This document shows positions 1 to 6,810 of a DNA stretch of 8,944 nucleotides, one piece after another. A model generated the notes under the pieces. That model was given only the letters and a program-made list of their open reading frames with translations, made no database searches and was not told the DNA's origin. The position numbers and the translations under genes are program-made. Position 1 is the stretch's first letter. Every line of letters begins with the position of its first letter. The DNA comes from JAKVCB01 sp963578605. GTDB taxonomy: Bacteria > Planctomycetota > Planctomycetia > Pirellulales > Lacipirellulaceae. The stretch lies in assembly GCA_963578605.1 (NCBI GenBank), contig CAUZEA010000168.1, forward strand, positions 1 through 8,944, read 5' to 3'.

Positions 1-326
1 GTTGGTACTCGAACAAGTCACGCGGCATGCGAAAGAAGGCGGAAGTTGAAGCATCCGCCGAGTCATTGGCCGAGGATGCGGCTTCCGTCACGGCGGCGAC
101 TCGCTGTAGCCAGACATGGGCGATGTTGATCAAGCGTGTCTATGAAGTCGATCCGTTGTGTTGTCTGGAGTGTGGCGGCGAGATGAAGGTCGTGTCGTTC
201 ATCGAACCGCCTCAAGCTGATGTGATCGAAGAGATTTTGCAGCACTGCGGTTTGTGGCAGTCGTCAACACCAAGGGCACCGCCTGGCCTGGATGGCTTGG
301 TCCTCGAACTGGATGCTGCCTGGTCT
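1..326 (+). mobile_element. IS91-family element, 3' fragment
   Basis: This is the right-hand fragment of an IS91-like element, defined only by its transposase coding sequence. The left part lies outside the window. No terminal sequence (oriIS/terIS) can be recognised after the coding block, which fits a truncated element. The right boundary is approximate and lies between the last family residue (about 326) and the stop of the opposing gene (375). Confidence 0.6.
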
Positions 327-494
327 CCCATCATCCTGGAAGGTAACGCTTCAACCGAATCAAGAACTTGTGCCCTAAAACACGCCTGTGCCGAACTGGA
401 GATCTCGCCAACGGGCAGTGACACCTTGTCCAAAAACGGTTTGCTCATAACCTGGATCCAAACCGGCGATCGTGCCGCCTTGCCCGTCGGGTAG
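3..494 (+). pseudogene. IS91-family transposase, C-terminal part with lost tail
   Basis: This frame is open from the window edge. It reads WYSNKSRGMRKK, then W-A-x-L-I-K-R-V-Y-E-V-D-P-L, then the C-x2-C-G-G-E-M-K-V-x-S-F-I-E block, then ILQHCGLW. These blocks are typical of the end of IS91-family (Y2, rolling-circle) transposases. The catalytic tyrosine region lies upstream of the window. Recognisable family sequence ends with LVLELDAAWS near position 326. Family members usually carry a further acidic stretch and a final motif like ELTYVD-x-DTF, which is absent here. The frame instead runs on to the stop at 492-494 through DNA that is the antisense of the dioxygenase gene. I infer that the element lost its 3' end in a deletion or rearrangement between about 327 and 375. 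The family call is firm; the truncation rests on my recall of the usual C-terminus. Confidence 0.8.
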
Positions 495-2048
495 ATCGTC
501 CAGCAAAGTGAAGATTCCCAGCCCGATCCGAAAACGAAACGGCTTGACAACTGGCGCACGGGGAGGCTGGAGTGTTGTCACCCAGTCGACCTGGTGAACT
601 ACCTTTCCATCCACGAGCCATTCTGCCCGGTCGGGACCCGGGCAAAGCAATTCGTCATCGCCAGGCAGGTAGCGCAGCTCGTAATGGTGCCAGCTCCCCG
701 GCTCGATCTGCAAATCGGTGAGAGACGGATCGGCCAGGGGTTGTACCGCGCCGTCGGGATTGGGGGCCGATATGGCGAATCGTTCCCTCAGTGCCATAAT
801 GCGCTGGTTGCTGACTTCAAAGTTCAGCACAAGCCCCGTGCCTTCGTCGATCAATACCAGTGCAGCAGAGCCCAGGCGGGGGTCATCCGAATCAGCACCG
901 AAAGGGTTTTCTTGTGTCCCATGGACCTCAACGGCCATTTCAACACCAACACGAAAGCCATCGCCAGCCGGAAATTTACGATCGGTGAGGATCAACGCCT
1001 TGGCATGATCCAGAGGATCGTTGCGGGTCAGCGTAAAACGAGAAATGTCGATTTTAAGCTCTGGCAGTTGCTCGCTGGGGGGGGTGATCTGCGCTGAAGG
1101 ATCAATGGCGGTGAAATCTCCGGCTTGCATTACGTTCCATCCCGCTCCAATGACGGGTGAACCGGCAGACCAGTCATGGAAATCACGCCCTTCGCCTTGA
1201 AAGAAATGAGTGGGGGGCATCAAGGCGCGCCAAACGTCCACCGAGCGGGGAACATTGGGCCAGTCCTGCGGTTGATACGATTCCTCGTCCCATATCTGCA
1301 GCAGTTCCGAGGTCAGTTCAACGATATTGCCGGCAGGATCAGGAATGTAGACAAACAAATTGTTGCCAGGTCCATGCCGCCCTGGACCGTAGATGACCGG
1401 AACGTTGTGGCGAACCAGATGATCGCAATAATGCTTCAGAGCCTGCCAGTCTTCCAGATCGAATGCATAATGGTTTACCTTGGCTTCCGGGGCACCGAGC
1501 AGTGCGATCCCGTGGTGGTCATGGTCACAGCGGAGCCAAGTGGCTAAATCCCCTTCCACCGTATCTGAAACGCGAAAGCCGAGGACAGTACTGTAAAAGT
1601 CCACGGATTCCTTCATCTGAGGAGTCATGAGGGTGAGATGACCAAATTTCAATGGACGCACCTCCCGGGCTTGGAGCGGTTTGTCCAGTTTTTTTATTCC
1701 CTCGTAAACTTCGATCAGGTTGCCATTGGGATCCCGTACACAAACTGCGTCTCCGGTGCCGGGGTCTGACCAGGTGCGGGGCTCTACCTTTACCCCCAAG
1801 CTGCTCAGCTGCGCCCGGACGGCTTCGAGTGCCGGCTTATCGAAGACTTCCAGCCCCAAATGATGCAGGCCACGTGATTTACCTGGGAAGATCGCCAAGC
1901 AGCGGTGATCCGAGTTGCATCGCAGGTAAACCACATCGTCGATCCGCTCCGAAATTTCGAGTCCCACGACTTCCTCGTAGAAGCGGGAAACCCGGTCCAC
2001 ATCGGGAACAGTGATTGCCACGTAACCAAGTCGCTTGATCTTGTCCAT
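375..2048 (-). CDS. Extradiol dioxygenase (VOC superfamily) fused to a DUF6081-like domain
   Basis: Starting at the ATG at 2048, the product is 557 residues. Residues about 4-118 and 132-250 are two VOC (glyoxalase/bleomycin/dioxygenase) modules, the layout of type I extradiol dioxygenases. These non-haem Fe(II) or Mn(II) enzymes open catechol-like rings with O2. The second module has the metal triad His137, His193 and Glu244. It also has His179, His225 and Tyr234 at the spacings of the acid-base and second-sphere residues of homoprotocatechuate 2,3-dioxygenase (His200, His248, Tyr257), so activity is likely. Residues about 290-557 form a further domain with an NPFG...DDPRL...VSNQRI-x-AL-x-ERF block and W-LVDG. 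This resembles DUF6081 and is normally not part of a ring-cleavage enzyme of about 300 residues. A GTG at 2060 is an alternative start 9 bp after the dehydrogenase stop. I prefer the ATG, which has a weak GGA 7 bp upstream. No signal peptide is seen, so the protein is probably cytoplasmic. The substrate cannot be read from the sequence. Confidence 0.85.
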   Translation of the reverse strand: MDKIKRLGYVAITVPDVDRVSRFYEEVVGLEISERIDDVVYLRCNSDHRCLAIFPGKSRGLHHLGLEVFDKPALEAVRAQLSSLGVKVEPRTWSDPGTGDAVCVRDPNGNLIEVYEGIKKLDKPLQAREVRPLKFGHLTLMTPQMKESVDFYSTVLGFRVSDTVEGDLATWLRCDHDHHGIALLGAPEAKVNHYAFDLEDWQALKHYCDHLVRHNVPVIYGPGRHGPGNNLFVYIPDPAGNIVELTSELLQIWDEESYQPQDWPNVPRSVDVWRALMPPTHFFQGEGRDFHDWSAGSPVIGAGWNVMQAGDFTAIDPSAQITPPSEQLPELKIDISRFTLTRNDPLDHAKALILTDRKFPAGDGFRVGVEMAVEVHGTQENPFGADSDDPRLGSAALVLIDEGTGLVLNFEVSNQRIMALRERFAISAPNPDGAVQPLADPSLTDLQIEPGSWHHYELRYLPGDDELLCPGPDRAEWLVDGKVVHQVDWVTTLQPPRAPVVKPFRFRIGLGIFTLLDDLPDGQGGTIAGLDPGYEQTVFGQGVTARWRDLQFGTGVF

Positions 2049-2069
2049 TGATTGATCCACATCGAAGTT

Positions 2070-2828
2070 TCAGGCCAAATAACCACCGTCGACGTTCATT
2101 GGATGGCCAACAACGAAAGACGCAGCATCACTACACAACCAAACCACGGCCTCGGCAATTTCTTCCGGTGTCCCGATCCTGCCGATCGGGTGCAGTTGAC
2201 TGTACTCCTGGACTTTTTCCGGGTTGGTCTGCAGCTGCTTCTCCACCATTGCGGTCCGAATGAGGCCTGGATTTATGCAGTTGATACGGATGCCCTTTGC
2301 AGCGAATTCCAAAGCCGCGGTTTGCGTTAACGACACCACGCCCGCCTTACTGGCCGCATAGGCCGGTAAAGTGGCAGTTCCCTGCATGCCGGCGTTGGAA
2401 GCCATATTTACGATGGCTCCCCCACCTTGTTGAAGCATCTGCCGGATTTCGTATTTCATACAGAGCCACACGCCACGCAAATTAATTCGCATGACATGAT
2501 CAAAGTTCTCTTCCGTGCACTCATCCGTAGCGGCCATCTCGCCCAACACGCCGGCGCAATTCATGGCGCAATCAATTCGTCCGAAAACCTTTACGCATTG
2601 CTCGACCACGCCGCTTACCTGGCCTGCATCGGTCACATCGCAAGGCACGAACAACGCCTCGCCGCCAGCTTGGCGAATGACTTCAACCGTGTCGTTACCC
2701 GCGTCTGCCTGGATGTCGACAACGGCTACTTTCGCACCCTCTCGCGCAAACGCAACTGCCGAAGCCCGCCCAATGCCAGAGGCAGCTCCTGTTACGATCG
2801 CAGTCCGATTCTCAAGCGTCGCAGACAT
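2070..2828 (-). CDS. Classical short-chain dehydrogenase/reductase (SDR), NAD-type
   Basis: The 252-residue product has the standard length and every mark of the classical SDR fold. These are the TGAASGIG dinucleotide loop (13-20), Asp38 at the end of beta-2 (which favours NAD(H) over NADP(H)), D64-V65, NCAG (90-93), Asn115, the catalytic Ser144, and Y157-x3-K161. PG at 187-188 and the C-terminal NVDGGYLA are also typical. It oxidises or reduces a hydroxyl/keto group on an unidentified substrate. The start ATG at 2828 is supported by AAAGGA just upstream on the minus strand. The dioxygenase gene follows immediately (9 or 21 bp depending on its start), so the two are almost certainly cotranscribed. 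With a beta-keto acid cleavage gene divergently placed, oxidation of a beta-hydroxy acid or of a diol is a reasonable role, but that is inference. Confidence 0.93.
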   Translation of the reverse strand: MSATLENRTAIVTGAASGIGRASAVAFAREGAKVAVVDIQADAGNDTVEVIRQAGGEALFVPCDVTDAGQVSGVVEQCVKVFGRIDCAMNCAGVLGEMAATDECTEENFDHVMRINLRGVWLCMKYEIRQMLQQGGGAIVNMASNAGMQGTATLPAYAASKAGVVSLTQTAALEFAAKGIRINCINPGLIRTAMVEKQLQTNPEKVQEYSQLHPIGRIGTPEEIAEAVVWLCSDAASFVVGHPMNVDGGYLA

Positions 2829-2865
2829 GGGTTCCTTTCATCAATCGAGAAGTTATCCATCGTCA

Positions 2866-2884
2866 TGTCAGTGGCAATCTGACA
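2866..2884. promoter_or_regulatory. Inverted repeat, possible operator (TGTCAG-7-CTGACA)
   Basis: Perfect 6-bp arms are separated by 7 bp, 38-56 bp upstream of the dehydrogenase ATG and just downstream of the candidate promoter. The place and symmetry suit a dimeric repressor. No regulator gene lies in this window, so the binding protein is unknown. Confidence 0.3.
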
Positions 2885-2901
2885 GGCGTTGTCATTTGCG
2901 A

Positions 2902-2929
2902 ATGATACACTGAAGGAAGGTGCACCAAA
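2902..2929 (-). promoter_or_regulatory. Candidate promoter of the SDR-dioxygenase operon
   Basis: Read on the minus strand, TTTGGT (2929-2924) and TATCAT (2907-2902) are separated by 16 bp. The -10 matches the sigma-70 consensus at five of six bases; the -35 is poor. Transcription would start near 2895, just upstream of the inverted repeat at 2866-2884 and about 67 bp before the dehydrogenase ATG. It was found by eye only. Confidence 0.3.
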
Positions 2930-3159
2930 AGATGACTGACAAGCGGACGCGCGCGGTGAAATTTGCAGTGGCTCGACCACCGTTCCATAATTGTTGTGTG
3001 GCCAGATATTTCGTACGATTAACCTGGTTTTCGGATCCGTGTCGGTAACCAAGGTCTCGCGTACAGGCGGTCGGTACGTTAATCAGCAGAACGTTTGGCA
3101 CACTTGATCCAGGGCCCGTTTTGACTGCTCAACGGCCTGACCAAAACTTCCAAGGCACG

Positions 3160-3174
3160 AAATTGAATCAATTT
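3160..3174. promoter_or_regulatory. Palindrome, possible operator (AAATTGA-A-TCAATTT)
   Basis: This is a perfect palindrome with 7-bp arms around one central base, about 68 bp upstream of the BKACE GTG. Its AT-richness contrasts with the GC-rich flanks. It would suit a transcription factor site controlling the plus-strand gene. Confidence 0.35.
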
Positions 3175-3241
3175 GTTTAGCTATTCCATGGCAACCCGCT
3201 CGATCTGCCAGGAATTTCCGCGGTCACGAGGGAGATTCGCT

Positions 3242-4177
3242 GTGAGTTCTCAGTCCAACGTCATCATTTCCTGTGCGATCACCGGCTCCATCCACACGCC
3301 GACGATGTCCGGGTACTTGCCAGTTACCCCGGCGCAGATTGCAGAGCAATCGATCGAGGCGGCCCGCGCCGGCGCAGCGATTGTGCACCTGCACGCGCGG
3401 GATCCGGAGGATGGCCGTCCCACTCCGGACCCGGACGTTTTTCGACAATTCCTGCCGCAAATCAAGCAGGAAACCGATGTGATACTCAACATTACCACTG
3501 GTGGCGGACACGGCATGACGGTGCAGGAGCGACTTGCTGCGGCCATGTCCCTGCAGCCAGAAATGTGTTCGTTGAATATGGGCTCGATGAATTTTGGTTT
3601 GTTCCAATTACTTCCCCGCTACAAAACGTGGAAATACGATTGGGAACCAAAGCAACTTGAAACCACAAGAGATTACATTTTTAAGAACACCTTTAAGGAT
3701 ATCGAAACCATTCTCGAGCAGCTGGGCCAGGGATGCGGTACACGGTTCGAGTTCGAGTGCTACGACGTGGGGCATCTTTACACGCTCGCGCATTTTCTTG
3801 AGCGGGGCCTGGTCCAGCCCCCCCTGTTCGTCCAGACAATCTTTGGAATCCTGGGTGGCATTGGTGCCGACTCGGAAAACCTGTTGCACATGAAACGCAT
3901 TGCCGACAAACTCTTTGGCGACGACTATCTGTGGTCAATTCTGGCCGCCGGGCGACATCAACTGCGACTTTGCTCGATGGGAGCCGCCATGGGAGGCAAC
4001 GTGCGTGTTGGATTGGAAGACAACCTTTACCTGGCCAAAGGCGAACTTGCCCAGTCCAACGCTGCGCTGGTGCACCGGATGCGCGAAATTCTGGAAGGCC
4101 TCTCACTCCCGATCGCAAGTTCCTCCGAAGTCCGCCAACGATTACAGTTGAAGGGAAAGACAGCTGTCAATTTCTAG
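3242..4177 (+). CDS. BKACE-family beta-keto acid cleavage enzyme (DUF849)
   Basis: From the GTG at 3242 the product is 311 residues, the usual family length. A GAGGGAGA Shine-Dalgarno lies about 7 bp upstream, while an upstream in-frame TTG at 3173 would add 23 atypical residues. BKACE enzymes are Zn-dependent. They convert a beta-keto acid plus acetyl-CoA to acetoacetate plus a new acyl-CoA, as in 3-keto-5-aminohexanoate cleavage in lysine fermentation. Visible marks are AITG (12-15), the metal ligands His49 and His51 in VHLHARD, TTGGG in the next strand, PEM-x-SLN-x-GS-x-NFG, FECYDVG, and VRVGLEDN with metal ligand Glu259 plus Arg255 and Asp260. The position matching Glu14 of the lysine-pathway enzyme appears to be Ile17, so the substrate may lack an amino group. 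The exact substrate is unknown. A long hairpin follows the stop at once. Confidence 0.92.
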   Translation: MSSQSNVIISCAITGSIHTPTMSGYLPVTPAQIAEQSIEAARAGAAIVHLHARDPEDGRPTPDPDVFRQFLPQIKQETDVILNITTGGGHGMTVQERLAAAMSLQPEMCSLNMGSMNFGLFQLLPRYKTWKYDWEPKQLETTRDYIFKNTFKDIETILEQLGQGCGTRFEFECYDVGHLYTLAHFLERGLVQPPLFVQTIFGILGGIGADSENLLHMKRIADKLFGDDYLWSILAAGRHQLRLCSMGAAMGGNVRVGLEDNLYLAKGELAQSNAALVHRMREILEGLSLPIASSSEVRQRLQLKGKTAVNF

Positions 4178-4538
4178 CGACCTGTGTCGACTCCTGGCCA
4201 CCTTGTCAAGACCGGCAACGGCCGTTGACACAGGCAGGCGTCCGTTGCCATGCTGCCGGAGGGTCCCCGGAGAAAAAATCGTGGCAGGGGCTTTATGGTC
4301 ATGAGGCTGGCGAGGAGGATTGTCTTACAGCACGCTGGCGGGAAGTTGGAAACTTTTCGCAGGCTCTCGACCACTCTGCAAATCAGCAGGGCCTCTCCCC
4401 GGAGGGTTAATCCGGTTACCCCCGATTGATGGCGAACTGACAACCGTCGCATCATGCTTGATAGCAATTGTGGTGGTTGCCGCATTGAGCGGAAATGTCT
4501 ATCCACCGTACTACAGGGAGATAGGGAGAATAACAAAG
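4178..4538. other. Intergenic stretch between BKACE and the ABM-like gene
   Basis: These 361 bp carry the hairpin at 4181-4234 and no gene that I can support. The frame upstream of the ABM-like start is open back to about 4320 but has no family-like residues. A weak promoter guess is CTGACA (4437-4442), a 16-bp gap and TGATAG (4459-4464), about 75 bp before the ATG at 4539. The gap and the hairpin suggest that the small gene may be transcribed separately from BKACE. Confidence 0.5.
4181..4234 (+). terminator. Long stem-loop directly after BKACE
   Basis: CCTGTGTCGAC (4181-4191) pairs with GTTGACACAGG (4224-4234): 11 bp with one G-U wobble. Inside, GGCC (4196-4199) pairs with GGCC (4220-4223) after a small asymmetric bulge. 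It starts three bases after the BKACE stop codon. No U-tract follows, so it is not a canonical intrinsic terminator. It may end transcription weakly, protect the mRNA 3' end, or be a structured RNA element. Confidence 0.45.
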
Positions 4539-4823
4539 ATGATTACAGTCGGTATGAACTATCACGTGATTGAAGGCAAGCAAGGGGATTTCGAGGAGAA
4601 GTTTGCCGGGGTCATCGGTGCCCTGAACGCCGCCGAGGGACACACGAGCTCGACGCTGTGGAAGGATGTCAGCGACGGAGCATCCTACCTGATAACCAGC
4701 GAATGGTCAGACGAGTCGGCTTTTAACGAGTTTATTCAGAGCCAAGCCTTCCGTGATGTGACCAATTGGGGCAAGGAACAAATTCTTTCCGACCGCCCAC
4801 GACATAAGGTTTATAAGAGCTAG
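4539..4823 (+). CDS. Antibiotic-biosynthesis-monooxygenase (ABM)-fold small protein
   Basis: The 94-residue product begins MITVGMNYHVIEGK and continues with a GHTSSTLWKD strand, SYLITSEWSDESAFNEF, and VTNWGKEQIL near the C-terminus. This is the dimeric alpha+beta-barrel layout of the ABM/heme-degrading monooxygenase superfamily, in which small proteins oxidise quinol-like or polyketide substrates, degrade haem, or have unknown roles. The start at 4539 is chosen because AGGGAG (4523-4528) lies 10 bp upstream and family similarity begins there. An ATG or equivalent further up near 4320 would add 73 residues of intergenic-looking sequence. It follows BKACE on the same strand, so a link to oxidation of an aromatic or enol intermediate is possible but unproven. 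Confidence 0.83.
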   Translation: MITVGMNYHVIEGKQGDFEEKFAGVIGALNAAEGHTSSTLWKDVSDGASYLITSEWSDESAFNEFIQSQAFRDVTNWGKEQILSDRPRHKVYKS

Positions 4824-4830
4824 GCTCTGT

Positions 4831-4907
4831 CGGGAAATCCGTAGCATAGCCAGCTTGGTTGTTCGTTCATTTCGAAATACCGGCTGGCAAGCTCTGCTAC
4901 GATCCCG
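4831..4907. repeat. Compound inverted repeat between ABM-like and ABC-F genes
   Basis: Three nested arms match: CGGGA (4831-4835) with TCCCG (4903-4907), CGTAGCA (4840-4846) with TGCTACG (4895-4901), and GCCAGC (4849-4854) with GCTGGC (4883-4888). Small internal asymmetries separate them. The 77-bp structure begins 8 bp after the ABM-like stop. It could be a transcription terminator, a REP-like palindrome, or a miniature transposable element. No U-tract directly follows the outer arm and no target duplication is obvious. Confidence 0.5.
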
Positions 4908-4977
4908 TCTCTTTATCAATATGCTCATTTCTTTCTAATACTCTTCGTTCGATAGAATTTCACCAACAAAACCACTT

Positions 4978-6789
4978 ATGGCAGTTTTGATTCAGATTCG
5001 TGACGCACACAAGAGCTATGGCGACCAGATCCTGCTCGATGGTGCCGAGGCGACTTTGATCGACGATGTCAAAGTTGGTTTTGTCGGGCGTAATGGGGCC
5101 GGCAAATCGACGCTACTGCGGATTTTGCTGGATGAAGAGGAACTAGAATCCGGCGAGGTCATCAAGCATCCCGACCTACGTGTCGGATACCTCCGGCAGC
5201 ACGATCCGTTTCAACCAGATGAATCGGCACTCGACTTTCTGATGCGCGACAGCGGTCAGCCCGATTGGAAATGCGGTGAAGTGGCTGGGCAGTTTGAACT
5301 GAAAGGCACGTATCTCGAAGGGCCGGTTTCAAAACTCTCCAGCGGCTGGCAGACACGTGTAAAACTGGCAGCGTTGTTGTTACACGATCCGAATTTTTTG
5401 TTGCTTGACGAACCGACGAATTTTCTTGATTTGCGAACACAGATTCTGTTGGAACATTTTCTGCGTGGATTTCGCCAAGCGTGTTTGATTGTCTCGCACG
5501 ATCGTACGTTCCTGACGGCGACTTGTACGCACACGCTAGAAATCTCGCGCGGTAAGTTGACGATGTATCCCGGCAAGATCGAAGCATTTATTGAAAATCA
5601 AAAGGCCCAGCGCGAACATGATCGCCGCTTCAATACAACCGTGATCGCCAAACAACAAAAGTTGCAGAGATTCGTTGACAAGAACCGTGGGAGCCCGAAA
5701 ACTTCGAGCCAAGCACGTTCGAAACAAAAACAACTTGATTGCCTGCGAACGACTGAGATCGAGGTTGATGACGCGACCGCACACATCCGCCCTCCCATTG
5801 TCGAACCTCGGCAAGGTCCTGCCGTGCGTTGCATTAATCTGGAAATGGGCTACATGCTTGAAGGCGGCGATAAACTGAGCATCGCCAGCGGCATCGACCT
5901 GGAGATCGAACATGGTTCGCGAACGGCCATCGTCGGCGACAATGGCCAGGGAAAAACCACGCTATTGCGCACGCTTGTCGGGTCGCTGGAGAAGCTCGGC
6001 GGCGGAGTTCGTTGGGGCCATCATTGTGAAATCGGCACGTATGCCCAGCACGTTTACGCGAGCTTGCCTGAGCATCAAATGGTGCTCGACTACCTTGAGG
6101 ACAAAGCCAATCCGGAGACCACCGACCAGCATGTTTTGGCGCTCGCGGGCGCGCTGTTGTTTCGCGATTCGCATGTGAAGAAAAAAATCAAAGTATTATC
6201 CGGGGGCGAACGTGCTCGGCTTTGTCTCGCAGGTCTTTTACTCGGCACTTACAACATTCTGGTGCTCGACGAACCAGGCAACCATCTCGACGTTGAAACA
6301 ACCGAAGCCCTCGCACAGGCGCTGCTCGCATACAAAGGCACGGTTATTTTCACCGCTCACGATCGTTCCTTCATGCAACGCGTCGCCACCTACGTGATCG
6401 AAGTCCGCGAAGGCCGGGTAAGAAACTACATCGGCGACTACGACGCCTATCTATACGCGATCAATAAGGAGATTGATGAAGGCGAGCGGCATTTCAAATC
6501 GAAAAACGCGAAATCGCCACCATCCGGTAAACTTGCCAAAGCCAACCATCGAACCGCTCATCAAGATCGACGAAAGATTCGGAAGAAGATTGGCAACTTG
6601 GAACGCAAAATTGCTCACATCGACGATAAAAAACGGCAGCTCAACAAAGAGATGCTCGAAACGACCGACGCTGAAGAAGCTCTGCGTTTGCACAACGAGG
6701 TAGCGGACATTACGAAAGAACTTGGCGAAGCGGAAGAAAGCTGGCTTGAGTTGCAGAAAGAATTCGGCGAATCTGAGTTTACGGCGTAA
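4978..6789 (+). CDS. ABC-F ATPase with C-terminal coiled coil (Uup-like layout)
   Basis: The 603-residue product has two ABC ATPase domains and no membrane segments, as in the ABC-F family that acts on ribosomes. Domain 1 has Walker A GRNGAGKST (37-45), signature LSSGW (120-124), Walker B ending in D144-E145, and switch His174. A charged linker (about 205-270) corresponds to the P-site tRNA interaction motif. Domain 2 has GDNGQGKTT (320-328), LSGGE (407-411), D431-E432 and His461. Residues about 530-600 are Lys/Glu-rich heptad sequence, matching the C-terminal coiled coil of Uup-type members. Small departures are LSSGW for the usual LSGGW, EPTNFLD for EPTNHLD, and EPGNHLD in domain 2. The catalytic glutamates are kept, so it is probably active. 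No strong Shine-Dalgarno precedes the ATG. slyX follows 21 bp downstream. The paralogue group is not settled by eye. Confidence 0.93.
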   Translation: MAVLIQIRDAHKSYGDQILLDGAEATLIDDVKVGFVGRNGAGKSTLLRILLDEEELESGEVIKHPDLRVGYLRQHDPFQPDESALDFLMRDSGQPDWKCGEVAGQFELKGTYLEGPVSKLSSGWQTRVKLAALLLHDPNFLLLDEPTNFLDLRTQILLEHFLRGFRQACLIVSHDRTFLTATCTHTLEISRGKLTMYPGKIEAFIENQKAQREHDRRFNTTVIAKQQKLQRFVDKNRGSPKTSSQARSKQKQLDCLRTTEIEVDDATAHIRPPIVEPRQGPAVRCINLEMGYMLEGGDKLSIASGIDLEIEHGSRTAIVGDNGQGKTTLLRTLVGSLEKLGGGVRWGHHCEIGTYAQHVYASLPEHQMVLDYLEDKANPETTDQHVLALAGALLFRDSHVKKKIKVLSGGERARLCLAGLLLGTYNILVLDEPGNHLDVETTEALAQALLAYKGTVIFTAHDRSFMQRVATYVIEVREGRVRNYIGDYDAYLYAINKEIDEGERHFKSKNAKSPPSGKLAKANHRTAHQDRRKIRKKIGNLERKIAHIDDKKRQLNKEMLETTDAEEALRLHNEVADITKELGEAEESWLELQKEFGESEFTA

Positions 6790-6810
6790 CGCACTGTTCG
6801 GGATCCCATT

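Larger units (their letters stand above)
2829..3241. other. Divergent intergenic control region
   Basis: About 410 bp separate the dehydrogenase (minus strand) from the BKACE gene (plus strand). I see no convincing gene in it: the open frames lack recognisable protein features. It holds two operator-like inverted repeats (2866-2884 and 3160-3174), a candidate promoter for the minus-strand operon, and the BKACE ribosome binding site. No convincing sigma-70 promoter was found for the BKACE gene. The best weak candidate is TTGTTG-17-TACGAT around 2993-3021. Confidence 0.6.

Noticed and set aside
594..1097. Plus-strand open frame opposite the dioxygenase gene
   Set aside because: It is antisense to a clearly coding frame with catalytic residues and has no recognisable protein features.
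3693..4118. Minus-strand open frame inside BKACE
   Set aside because: It is a shadow of a strongly conserved enzyme on the other strand.
4174..4536. Minus-strand open frame of about 120 codons after BKACE
   Set aside because: Its composition is random-looking, it has no ribosome binding site or family features, and it overlaps the hairpin.
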